Shown here: positions 16,537 to 23,849 of the stretch, in pieces
Numbering within the stretch: the first letter of the stretch is position 1
How the letters are laid out: the number at the start of each line of letters is the position of its first letter
NCBI GenBank assembly: GCA_965200465.1
Contig: OZ241358.1
Location: forward strand, 3,348,001-3,412,000
Direction of reading: 5' to 3'
DNA length: 64,000 nucleotides
Source of the DNA: Azophilus sp965200465
Lineage (GTDB): Bacteria > Pseudomonadota > Gammaproteobacteria > Pseudomonadales > Azotimanducaceae
Program-made: the position numbers and the translations under genes
The notes under the pieces: generated by a model
What the model saw: only the letters and a program-made list of their open reading frames with translations
Databases searched by the model: none
Told to the model about the DNA's origin: nothing

Positions 16537-18930
16537 CTACACGTCCAAGTTGACCACGGACAGTGCGTTGTTCTCTATGAACTCCCGGCGTGGCTCCACT
16601 TGGTCTCCCATCAGGGTGGCGAACATTCGGTCAGCGGCGATGGCGTCCTCCACCGTCACCCGCAGCATCCGACGCACCTCCGGGTCCATGGTGGTCTGCC
16701 AGAGCTGCTCGGGATTCATTTCTCCCAGCCCCTTGTAACGTTGAATGTCAACGCCGCGGCGGGCCTCTCCGGAAAGCCACTGCAAAACTTCGCCAAAGGT
16801 CGAGACCTGCCGTCGCCGCTCGCCTCGCTCGATGCGGGCGCCGCTTTCCAGCAACCCGTCCAAGGAGCGGGCTAGGCTGGCGACCTGCCGATAATCCGGC
16901 CCGGCGAAGAACGAGCGCGGCAGCAGAACGCGCTCGCTTATGCCGCGGTCCACATAGTCCACCAAGGGGCAATAAACTTGGTGCTCAACGTCAAACTCCA
17001 GGGTGACTCCGCAATCCGGCACCGCCTTGCTTAGGGCGTCGCACCACTCCGCCATGACCGTTTGGCTGCTCAGCATGTCTTCATCAACCACAGGAAGGTC
17101 GATGAGCGGCGCGGTCACCAAAACCGGCAAGACCCGGGACAGCCGGTTCAGCCTTTCCATTACCGCCTGATGCTGCATCGCCAGTTCCGCCAAGGCTTCC
17201 TCACGCATCGCCGGCGCTTGCGGGTTCAGGTGCAGCCTAGCGCCCTCCAAGGCTGTTTGCAGGAAGTGGTCCGCCAGTTCGTCGTCGTCCTTCACATAGC
17301 GTTCCTGGCGGCCCTTTTTGATCTTGTACAGCGGCGGCTGGGCGATGTAGATGTGCCCCCGCTCGAGCAGGTTCGGCATTTGGCGAAAAAAGAAGGTCAG
17401 CAGCAATGTGCGGATGTGGGACCCATCCACGTCGGCGTCCGTCATGATGATGATGTGGTGGTAGCGCAGCCGGTCCGGGTCGAACTCGTCGTTGCCGATG
17501 CCGCAGCCCAGCGCCGTGACCAAGGTGCCCACCTCCTGGGAGGACAGCATCTTGTCGAAGCGCGCCTTCTCAACATTCAGTATCTTGCCCCGCAGCGGCA
17601 ATATGGCTTGGGTGCGGCGGTCCCGGCCCTGCTTGGCGGAGCCGCCGGCGGAGTCCCCCTCCACTAGGTAGATTTCCGAGGCGGCTGGGTCTTTCTCCTG
17701 GCAGTCCGCCAACTTGCCCGGCAGGCCGGCGATGTCCAGGGCACCCTTGCGGCGGGTCATCTCCCGGGCCTTGCGGGCTGCTTCCCGAGCCTGGGCGGCG
17801 GCGATCATTTTGCCGACCACGGCCTTCGCCGACTGCGGGGTTTCATCCAAATAGATGGTTAGATGGCGGCCTAGCTCCTGCTCAACTGCGGCTTTCACCT
17901 CGCTGGACACCAGCTTGTCCTTGGTTTGCGAGGAGAACTTGGGATCCGGCGCCTTAACCGAGACGATGGCCGTCAACCCCTCCCGCGCATCGTCGCCCGT
18001 GGTGGAAACGCCGGCCTTCTTCGCCAAGCCTTCACGCTCCATGTAGGCGTTGAGAGTGCGGGTCAGGGCGGCGCGAAAGCCGGCTAGATGGGTGCCGCCA
18101 TCGCTCTGCGGAATGTTGTTGGTGTAGGCCAGCACCTGTTCCTGAAAGCTGTCGTTCCACTGCATGGCGACCTCCACGCCAATGCCGTCCTCGCGCTCCG
18201 CCTGGAAGTGAACCACCTCGTTCAGCGGCGTCTTGCTTTGGTTCAGGTACTCCACAAATGCCTGCAGACCGCCATCGTAGGCGAAGCGGTCCTGCTTGCC
18301 GGTGCGCTCGTCGGTCAAGCCGATGCGAACGCCGGAATTCAGGAAAGCGAGTTCCCGAAGGCGCTTGGCGAGCGCCTCGTAGTGAAACTCGATGTTCGAG
18401 AAGGTGGCTGGGGACGGCTCAAAGTAGCACTCCGTTCCCGTGGAGCCCGTCTCCCCCACTTGGCGCAGGGGATTCTTCGGCACGCCCTCCTCATACACTT
18501 GCTCATAAACAAACCCGTCGCGTCGGATGGTCAGGCGCAGTTCCCGGGACAGAGCGTTCACCACCGAAACGCCCACGCCGTGCAGCCCGCCGGAGACCTT
18601 GTAGCTGTTGTCGTCGAATTTGCCGCCGGCATGCAGGGTGGTCATGATGACCTCAGCGGCGGAAACGCCTTCCTCCGGATGAATGTCAACCGGAATGCCG
18701 CGGCCGTTGTCCCGCACCGTGACCGCCTCCCCTGGGTGGACGATGACCTCAATGTCGTCGCAATGACCGGCCAGCGCCTCGTCTATGGCGTTGTCCACCA
18801 ATTCCTGAACCATGTGGTGCAGGCCGGTGCCGTCCTCGGTGTCGCCTATGTACATGCCGGGCCGCTTGCGGACCGCGTCCAGCCCTCGCAACACCTTGAT
18901 GTTGCGGGAATCATAGGTTTCTTCGGCCAT
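16537..18930 (-). CDS. gyrB: DNA gyrase subunit B
   Basis: 797 residues, close to the 804 of E. coli. Full GHKL ATPase (VDNAIDEALAGHCDD, DNGRGIPVDIHPEEG, GGLHGVGVSVVNAL), transducer domain, then the TOPRIM domain (LVEGDSAGGSAKQGRDR, MTDADVDGSHIRTLLL) with the extra GyrB insertion before the C-terminal QRYKGLGEMNPEQLW tail that identifies GyrB rather than ParE in gammaproteobacteria. With GyrA it introduces negative supercoils. The ATG shares one base with the recF stop (TAATG). No quinolone-related alteration was judged from the sequence. Confidence 0.98.
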   Translation of the reverse strand: MAEETYDSRNIKVLRGLDAVRKRPGMYIGDTEDGTGLHHMVQELVDNAIDEALAGHCDDIEVIVHPGEAVTVRDNGRGIPVDIHPEEGVSAAEVIMTTLHAGGKFDDNSYKVSGGLHGVGVSVVNALSRELRLTIRRDGFVYEQVYEEGVPKNPLRQVGETGSTGTECYFEPSPATFSNIEFHYEALAKRLRELAFLNSGVRIGLTDERTGKQDRFAYDGGLQAFVEYLNQSKTPLNEVVHFQAEREDGIGVEVAMQWNDSFQEQVLAYTNNIPQSDGGTHLAGFRAALTRTLNAYMEREGLAKKAGVSTTGDDAREGLTAIVSVKAPDPKFSSQTKDKLVSSEVKAAVEQELGRHLTIYLDETPQSAKAVVGKMIAAAQAREAARKAREMTRRKGALDIAGLPGKLADCQEKDPAASEIYLVEGDSAGGSAKQGRDRRTQAILPLRGKILNVEKARFDKMLSSQEVGTLVTALGCGIGNDEFDPDRLRYHHIIIMTDADVDGSHIRTLLLTFFFRQMPNLLERGHIYIAQPPLYKIKKGRQERYVKDDDELADHFLQTALEGARLHLNPQAPAMREEALAELAMQHQAVMERLNRLSRVLPVLVTAPLIDLPVVDEDMLSSQTVMAEWCDALSKAVPDCGVTLEFDVEHQVYCPLVDYVDRGISERVLLPRSFFAGPDYRQVASLARSLDGLLESGARIERGERRRQVSTFGEVLQWLSGEARRGVDIQRYKGLGEMNPEQLWQTTMDPEVRRMLRVTVEDAIAADRMFATLMGDQVEPRREFIENNALSVVNLDV

Positions 18931-20030
18931 TAGAACTCCTTTGTTGCCGCGCCAGCATCCACGCTGCCCTGTTCCACATGGAACAACATTAGTTCCCGCC
19001 CGTCGAAGGCCGCTCCAAACTCCTGGCTGGGCGGCCGGGTGGAGGTGGCGATCACCTGGCAGATGTCGGCGCTCAACAGCGCCAGCATTTTGGCTAGATA
19101 AACGCCGTCCAGCTCCGCGCCCACCTCATCAATAAGAAACAGGCTCCTGCACTCCGACTGCGCCTGCAGCAGCCGCGCCTGAGCCAAGATCAGCGCCATG
19201 GCCAACAGCTTTCCCTGCCCCCGAGAAAGCGTCATCCGGGCAGGCCCACCAACGACCTCCAAGGACAGGTCGGCCCGTTGGGGGCCGACTTGGGTGATGC
19301 CCAATTTTACATCCTTGGCCAGGGTTTCGCCCAACAATTTCTCCAGAGGCTGCTCACCCCAGCCGTTCCGATAACCTAGGCGCACCTCGAAATCGCCGTC
19401 GAGCTGCGCCAAGGCGGCATCGACATGGGGCCTGAGTTCGGCCAAGTACTGAGACCGAAATTCATCCACCGCGGCTGCATGGCGGACGTAGGCGTCCGTC
19501 CAAACGTCAAGCACCTGCTCCGCATTCTGCTCCCCCCAAGACTTCAAGGCCGCGTTGCGTTGCTTGTACGCCGCCTGAAAGTCCCGCAGCGCACCGAGAT
19601 AGGGCTGTTTCACATGAAACAATCCCCAGTCGAGATATCTTCTCCTTTCACTGGGAGCACCGAACACCAAGTCACTGACATTCGGCAGAAGCGCCTGCAC
19701 CGGCAGCAAGGACGCACCGGCGGATAGTTTGCGCACCGGCTGCTCGTCTATGTGCAGGGTGGTGGCGCCCGTGCGGGTCTTGGCAAGGCCCAGTGTGTGG
19801 CCATTCTCCATCATGGCCCGCACTAGCAGGCCGTCCTCGCCATGCGCAATGATCGGCGCAATGGCTTGGCCGCGAAAGGAGCGGCTGCGGGCCAGCAGGT
19901 AAGCCGCTTCGAGAATGGAGGTCTTGCCGGCCCCATTGGGGCCGATCAGATAGTTGAAATGCGGATGGAGGTTGAGGCGAACCGAGACCAGATTGCGTAA
20001 GTGGCTGATCTCCAAGCGGCGCATGACCAC
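18930..20030 (-). CDS. recF: DNA replication and repair protein RecF
   Basis: 366 residues, SMC-like ATPase that helps load RecA at gaps. Walker A is LIGPNGAGKTSILEA (about residues 28-42), the signature LSRGQGKLLAMALILAQARLL and Walker B LFLIDEVGAELD are present near 280-320. Start is GTG 20030, with AGAG eight bases before it, or ATG 20024. Its stop overlaps the gyrB start. Two LFHV[E/K]Q peptides, in the middle and near the C-terminus, are encoded by parS-like 16-mers listed separately. Confidence 0.96.
   Translation of the reverse strand: MVMRRLEISHLRNLVSVRLNLHPHFNYLIGPNGAGKTSILEAAYLLARSRSFRGQAIAPIIAHGEDGLLVRAMMENGHTLGLAKTRTGATTLHIDEQPVRKLSAGASLLPVQALLPNVSDLVFGAPSERRRYLDWGLFHVKQPYLGALRDFQAAYKQRNAALKSWGEQNAEQVLDVWTDAYVRHAAAVDEFRSQYLAELRPHVDAALAQLDGDFEVRLGYRNGWGEQPLEKLLGETLAKDVKLGITQVGPQRADLSLEVVGGPARMTLSRGQGKLLAMALILAQARLLQAQSECRSLFLIDEVGAELDGVYLAKMLALLSADICQVIATSTRPPSQEFGAAFDGRELMLFHVEQGSVDAGAATKEF
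18970..18985. promoter_or_regulatory. parS-like centromere site 1
   Basis: TGTTCCACATGGAACA: seven-base perfect inverted arms around a CA centre. It differs in one base from the parS form with a CG centre (TGTTCCACGTGGAACA) described for Pseudomonas-type ParB. It lies inside recF near its 3' end and encodes LFHVEQ. The window also has chromosomal parA and parB, and parS sites usually cluster near oriC; binding itself is inferred. Confidence 0.6.
19606..19621. promoter_or_regulatory. parS-like centromere site 2
   Basis: TGTTTCACATGAAACA: differs in one central base from the widely conserved parS TGTTTCACGTGAAACA. It is inside recF, about 620 bases from site 1, and encodes LFHVKQ. Both sites share the same CA centre, which may mean that this ParB tolerates or prefers it. 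Confidence 0.6.
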
Positions 20031-20045
20031 CTGAATTTCTCTTGC

Positions 20046-21149
20046 TCAAATCCTCATGGGCATCACAACGTAAAGAGCGCTCTCGTCGCCAACGGCCTCA
20101 ATCAAGGCGCTGCTGCCAGCTTCCGCCATGCCGAGGCGGACGGTTTCGGTTCCCAACACCCGGGTGACGTCAAGCAAGTAGTCCGGGTTGAAGGCCAGTT
20201 GCACGGTTTCGCCCGAATAGTCCACCGCAATGATGTCCTTCGCCTCCTCACCCTCCGCATTGCTGGCCACCACCGTCATCTGTTCGCCTTCAACCGTGAG
20301 CTTCACGCAGGGCGCCCGATCACTGGCCAATATCCGAGATCTTTGCAGCACTCGGCTAAAGGTCTCCCGATCCCCGGATATGGACAGCTTGGGGTCCTGC
20401 GGAATGACCCTCTCGTAGTCCGGGAACTTCCCGTCAATCAACTTGCTGGTCAGGCTGAACATGCCCTTGGTTACGCGAATGCCCTTGTCGCTGAGGGAAA
20501 CATGCAGTTCGTCCTCCCCGTCATCAAGCAGACGGCGCAACTCCAAGACCACCTTCCTGGGCACGATGGCCTGAACCCGCTCCATGTCGGCCACGCCCTT
20601 GCCCAGCGTGAACTGGCAAAGCCGATGGCCGTCCGTGGAAACCGTGCGCACATGCTCGGCGGTGACCTCCAGCAGCATGCCGTTGAGAAAATAGCGCACA
20701 TCCTGCTGCGCCATGGCGAAGCTGACCCGGTCGATCATGTCCATGGCTTCGGCGCTGCTTAGGGTGAACTCCACCTCACCCTTCACCTCCTCAATGCGGG
20801 GAAAGTCGTCCACCGGCAGGGTGGCCAGCGAAAAGCGGCTGCGGCCGCTCTTAAGGACGGCGAACTGATTCTCCACCTCCAAGCTGACGCGGGCTCCCTC
20901 CGGCAATGACCGCCAGATGGTGGAGAGCTTCTGGGCGGGCACGGTCGCCTCGCCCTCGCCGGCCACTTCCACATCCGCCACCCGCGCCACCAACTCCTCA
21001 TTCAAGTCCGTGGCGGTGAGGGCAAGCGCGCCTCCATTGGCCTGAAGATGCATATTGGAAAGTATGGGCAAGGTTTGATGGCGCTCCACCACCCCAGCAA
21101 CGAGTTGCAGCGGGCGCAGCAAAACCTCTCGATCAATTTCGAACTTCAT
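20046..21149 (-). CDS. dnaN: DNA polymerase III beta sliding clamp
   Basis: 367 residues (E. coli 366) in three topologically similar domains. Recognisable blocks are MKFEIDREVLLRPLQLVAGV at the start, LPILSNMHLQ, FALNGMLLEV-like YFLNGMLLEVTAEHVRTVST with DGHRL, and the C-terminal YVVMPMRI. The clamp tethers the replicative polymerase. ATG start overlaps the dnaA stop by four bases (ATGA), so dnaA and dnaN are translationally coupled as usual. Confidence 0.98.
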   Translation of the reverse strand: MKFEIDREVLLRPLQLVAGVVERHQTLPILSNMHLQANGGALALTATDLNEELVARVADVEVAGEGEATVPAQKLSTIWRSLPEGARVSLEVENQFAVLKSGRSRFSLATLPVDDFPRIEEVKGEVEFTLSSAEAMDMIDRVSFAMAQQDVRYFLNGMLLEVTAEHVRTVSTDGHRLCQFTLGKGVADMERVQAIVPRKVVLELRRLLDDGEDELHVSLSDKGIRVTKGMFSLTSKLIDGKFPDYERVIPQDPKLSISGDRETFSRVLQRSRILASDRAPCVKLTVEGEQMTVVASNAEGEEAKDIIAVDYSGETVQLAFNPDYLLDVTRVLGTETVRLGMAEAGSSALIEAVGDESALYVVMPMRI

Positions 21150-22486
21150 TGGCGATGTAATCCCTTGATGATCCTAACCAAATCGCGGTACTCCGCTTCA
21201 ACCCCGGGGTTCGCTTCCTTGAGTTCCGCAACCTTCTCGCAGGCGCTCTTCACCGTGGTGTGGTGCCTTTTGCCGAAAAATTGGCCAATGTCTGAATAGG
21301 AGCGGTTAGTGAGCTCCCTAGCCAGATATATTGCCATGTGCCGAGCCCGGACCAAATGTTGGGGCCTTCGCTTGGACACGATGTCCGACTCATCAACCTT
21401 ATAATACTTGGCCACCTTACACAAAACATCCTCAATGCTGACGTGCAGGTTGAGCTGGCCAAGTGACTCGCACAGGGCGTCTGCAGCCAACCTCATGGTG
21501 ACGATTTCGACGCGCATGGCCTTAGCCTTCTGAATGGCGCAACGAAGAACGCTGTTCAATTCCCTCACGCTGGAGTTCGCATTCTCGGCGAGGTGCTCCG
21601 CAACTCCCGGCGCGAGGCCCACCTGCTCCCGTTCCGCCATGCGCTCCAGTATGGTGATGCAGGTCTTCCGGTCCGGCGGCTCAACGGAAACGCTAAGGCC
21701 GCCGGCGATGCGGTCCTTCAGGCCGCCCTCCAAGTCTGAAATCTGGTTGGGATGGCGGTTGCAGGTCAACACAATTTGTCGGTCTCTATCATGCAACGCA
21801 TTGAATATCTTAAGAAATTCCTCTTGGCATTGAGGTTTGCGGCGAATGAACTGAATGTCGTCAAAGAGCAGCACATCAGCGCTTTGGTAGTGCCGGAGGA
21901 GCTTCTCAACGACACCGCCCCGCTGCTTGAACGCCTCGACCACGCCACTAACGAATTTCTGGGTGCGGCAGCAGACAATCCTTAGCCGGCCGTCCTCCCG
22001 GTCACGAATACAATGGCCAATGGCGTGCATGAGATGGGTTTTGCCAAGGCCTGGGAAACCGTGCAACACCAGCAGGCCATTGTTGCCGCCGGGTTTTTCC
22101 GCCACCTGCAAGGCCGCGCTCAAGGCGACCCTGTTGCAGGGGCCGGAAACAAAGCCGCCAAAGGTGAAGTCGGGGTTCAATTTGCTCCGCCGCCAAGGCT
22201 TCCTTGAGGCGCCGTCGCTGCGCTTCGGCCCCTTAGGAGCCGATTGCGCCGCCGGTTCGCCCACCTTGGCCTCTACGGACTTGAGGCCGTCGCTTCCCTT
22301 CGCCAAAAAGCCCTCAATGAGCGGCTGATAGCGCCGGCGAAACTCATCGCACTGATAGCGGTTGGGGGCGTACACCACGAGCCGGTCGCCCATTCGCTGC
22401 GATCTTAGCGGCTTGATTTTGCTGTTGTACTCATCGGGGGGCAGAAGGTTTTGCAACTGCTGAAAGCAGGTGTGCAACGGTGGCAT
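21146..22486 (-). CDS. dnaA: Chromosomal replication initiator DnaA, divergent
   Basis: 446 residues with all four domains: domain I (1-65), a short linker, the AAA+ domain from about residue 105 (NPDFTFGGFVSGPCN, Walker A HGFPGLGKTHLMHA, Walker B LLFDDIQFI, sensor II NSSVRELNSVL) and domain IV. Several usually conserved positions differ: the box VII region reads LEGGLKDRIAGGL instead of the EDRLKSRFGWGL type, so the E. coli Arg281 counterpart is Gly while the Arg285 finger stays, and the DNA-binding signature reads GKRHHTTV (residues 405-412) with His for the Asp of GRDHTTV. GGAG stands seven bases before the ATG. Heads dnaA-dnaN-recF-gyrB. Confidence 0.97.
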   Translation of the reverse strand: MPPLHTCFQQLQNLLPPDEYNSKIKPLRSQRMGDRLVVYAPNRYQCDEFRRRYQPLIEGFLAKGSDGLKSVEAKVGEPAAQSAPKGPKRSDGASRKPWRRSKLNPDFTFGGFVSGPCNRVALSAALQVAEKPGGNNGLLVLHGFPGLGKTHLMHAIGHCIRDREDGRLRIVCCRTQKFVSGVVEAFKQRGGVVEKLLRHYQSADVLLFDDIQFIRRKPQCQEEFLKIFNALHDRDRQIVLTCNRHPNQISDLEGGLKDRIAGGLSVSVEPPDRKTCITILERMAEREQVGLAPGVAEHLAENANSSVRELNSVLRCAIQKAKAMRVEIVTMRLAADALCESLGQLNLHVSIEDVLCKVAKYYKVDESDIVSKRRPQHLVRARHMAIYLARELTNRSYSDIGQFFGKRHHTTVKSACEKVAELKEANPGVEAEYRDLVRIIKGLHRQ

Positions 22487-22585
22487 GAAGTTACTCCGCT
22501 CGGTTCAGGCGTTGGGTCTGGCAGGTGGGGTTCAACAGCATCGGCAGTATCTTAGCGACAAAGAAACGGTCGCTTGGCCGCTCAG

Positions 22586-22647
22586 TTGAATAAAATGTCC
22601 GGCAAAAATAACTTATTAAAAATCAATTGGTTATAAAAACGCTTAAC
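22586..22647. other. AT-rich block, candidate DNA unwinding element
   Basis: Only about 27 % GC over 22581-22640 by direct count, in a genome segment near 60-65 %. It holds short A/T tracts (AAAAATAACTTATTAAAAA). It lies about 100 bases from the dnaA start, on the dnaA side of the single near-consensus DnaA box. Its role is inferred from composition and position. Confidence 0.6.
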
Positions 22648-22705
22648 TCCGCCTCCAGTGCGGGTAACCGTAGGAAAACCTGTGGCCTAGCCGCTGCCGA
22701 ACCAA

Positions 22706-22918
22706 CGCCAACCAACAAAAATTGCAAGGCCGCCAAACAGTTAGTGACCGCATTGCCAAGTCCGCCGGGCAGGCGATCTCGATGTTGGCGTTCAGGTGCT
22801 GGAAAACATCTAGACAGCTGTTGGAAAAGCCGCGGGCTGTCCTGCAGCGAGCCTAGGCGGAGGCTTGGTTGCCCTAGCCAAGCAAGCAAGTTCTCCAAGG
22901 GTTGCGTGTACGCCAACA
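22706..22918. repeat. Cluster of CGCCAACA-like octamers in oriC
   Basis: Exact CGCCAACA at 22783-22790 (minus) and 22911-22918 (plus); variants CGCCAACC at 22706-22713 (plus), CGCCAAAC at 22731-22738 (plus, followed by A) and TTCCAACA at 22819-22826 (minus). Five copies in about 210 non-coding bases, in both orientations. They could be non-standard initiator sites; the hexamer GCCAAC is also common in GC-rich coding DNA, so chance is not excluded. Confidence 0.35.
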
Positions 22919-22945
22919 GGCGCTTGCCAAGCGGCCTGCGGCGCT

Positions 22946-22954
22946 CTATCCACA
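22946..22954 (+). promoter_or_regulatory. Near-consensus DnaA box
   Basis: CTATCCACA matches the TTATCCACA consensus at 8 of 9 bases. It is the only close match noticed between dnaA and rpmH, which is fewer than most bacterial origins contain. Confidence 0.5.
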
Positions 22955-23032
22955 GCTTAGTCACCTCTACAACAACAAGAACAATTTACATTTAAGAGTT
23001 TGTCGATTGCTGGACAGCCTCGGCAACCGGAA

Positions 23033-23062
23033 TTGACAGGCGCAGTATGCGGCTCATAAAAT
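23033..23062 (+). promoter_or_regulatory. Sigma70-type promoter of the rpmH operon
   Basis: TTGACA (23033-23038) and TAAAAT (23057-23062, 5 of 6) with an 18-base spacer, placing the transcription start near 23069, about 20 bases before rpmH. It is the strongest hexamer pair in the oriC-rpmH interval and fits the high demand for ribosomal protein L34. Confidence 0.7.
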
Positions 23063-23089
23063 TGCGCTCCCATTGCACTGGGCAGCACG

Positions 23090-23224
23090 GTGAAAAGAAC
23101 CTATCAGCCAAGCAACCTTAAGCGCAAGCGCACCCACGGATTCCGCGCCCGCATGTCCACTAAGGCAGGTCGCAGAGTGATCAAGGCTCGGCGGGCCAAA
23201 GGCCGCAGAAGGCTATCGGCGTAG
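23090..23224 (+). CDS. rpmH: 50S ribosomal protein L34
   Basis: 44 residues starting KRTYQPSNLKRKRTHGFRAR after the initiator and ending RRLSA, the universal L34 sequence including the RMSTKAGRRVIKARRAKGR tail. It is part of the large ribosomal subunit. The start codon is GTG at 23090; no strong ribosome-binding site precedes it. The gene sits next to oriC and opens the rpmH-rnpA-yidD-yidC operon. Confidence 0.97.
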   Translation: MKRTYQPSNLKRKRTHGFRARMSTKAGRRVIKARRAKGRRRLSA

Positions 23225-23574
23225 TCAGGGCCTGCGGTTTCCCCAAGCGACGCCGCCTGAACCGCCCAGGCGAGTTCAGCAGGGTGTTGCGCTCGCCGCA
23301 GATTCGCCTGCATCGCGGTCCGTTGCGCATTCTTGCCGCTCGCAATGCGGCGCTGGGGCCGCGGCTGGGGTTGATTGTCGGCCGTCGCGCCGGTCGCCAA
23401 GCGCATGAGCGCAATCGGTTGAAGCGAGTGGCTAGGGAGGCGTTCCGGCTGCATTGCCGCCATCTGCCGCCGCTGGACATTGTGCTGCATGTGCGGGGAC
23501 CATTGCCGAGCCGTGAATTGAGGAGTCAACTGGACGATGCGTTCAAGCAGATGAGAAGCGAGGCGTCCCATTGA
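23215..23574 (+). CDS. rnpA: Ribonuclease P protein component; start codon unclear
   Basis: RnpA assists the RNase P RNA in trimming tRNA 5' leaders. The signature RNRLKRVAREAFRLH and the strand LGLIVGRRAGRQAHE are clear. Family-like N-terminal sequence GFPKRRRLNRPGEFSRVL is encoded from about 23236, but the frame, open from the TAA at 23161, has no ATG, GTG or TTG until GTG 23284, which would cut off that conserved part and leave only 96 residues. ATC at 23215 (overlapping the rpmH end) or CTG at 23257 are possible non-standard starts; 23215 is shown as an approximate 5' end. The stop overlaps the yidD TTG start (TTGA). Confidence 0.85.
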   Translation: MGVVRACGFPKRRRLNRPGEFSRVLRSPQIRLHRGPLRILAARNAALGPRLGLIVGRRAGRQAHERNRLKRVAREAFRLHCRHLPPLDIVLHVRGPLPSRELRSQLDDAFKQMRSEASH

Positions 23575-23849
23575 AAAAAATGCTTCCGGTGAAGGTTCCG
23601 AACCGTCTCAGAGCCTTGGCCTTGGCTGTCGCCAAGGGCCTAATACGCGCCTACCAGCTAACGCTGAGCCCTTATGTCGGTTGTCGATGCCGTTTTCATC
23701 CGAGTTGCTCCCATTACGCCTTGGCGGTTCTTGAACTCCACGGCCCCGGCAAGGGTGCTTGGCTTGCCCTGCGCCGCTTGCTGAAGTGCCATCCCTTTCA
23801 TCCAGGCGGCATCGACTTGCCGCGGCCGGCGAAGGCTGAATCCCCTTGA
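23571..23849 (+). CDS. yidD: Membrane protein insertion efficiency factor YidD
   Basis: 92 residues with the family core LIRAYQLTLSPYVGCRCRF, then HPSCSHYALAVLELHG and CHPFHPGGIDLP, including the conserved cysteines. YidD lies at the inner membrane and helps YidC-dependent insertion. TTG 23571 overlaps the rnpA stop and has GAGG nine bases before it; an ATG three codons on (23580) is the alternative. The stop overlaps the yidC TTG start. The order rpmH-rnpA-yidD-yidC is the standard one. Confidence 0.94.
   Translation: MKKMLPVKVPNRLRALALAVAKGLIRAYQLTLSPYVGCRCRFHPSCSHYALAVLELHGPGKGAWLALRRLLKCHPFHPGGIDLPRPAKAESP

Larger units (their letters stand above)
22487..23032. other. oriC: Probable chromosomal replication origin oriC
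   Basis: Non-coding stretch between divergent dnaA (minus) and rpmH (plus), the position of oriC in Pseudomonas-type chromosomes. It contains a very AT-rich block next to dnaA, one near-consensus DnaA box and a cluster of CGCCAACA-like octamers. Gene strand bias switches here, as expected at an origin. Reading frames across it on either strand give no recognisable protein. Confidence 0.8.

Noticed and set aside
22627..22995. Plus-strand 122-codon frame across oriC, and its minus-strand counterpart
   Set aside because: Both cross the AT-rich block and DnaA box without protein-like features; the region is non-coding.
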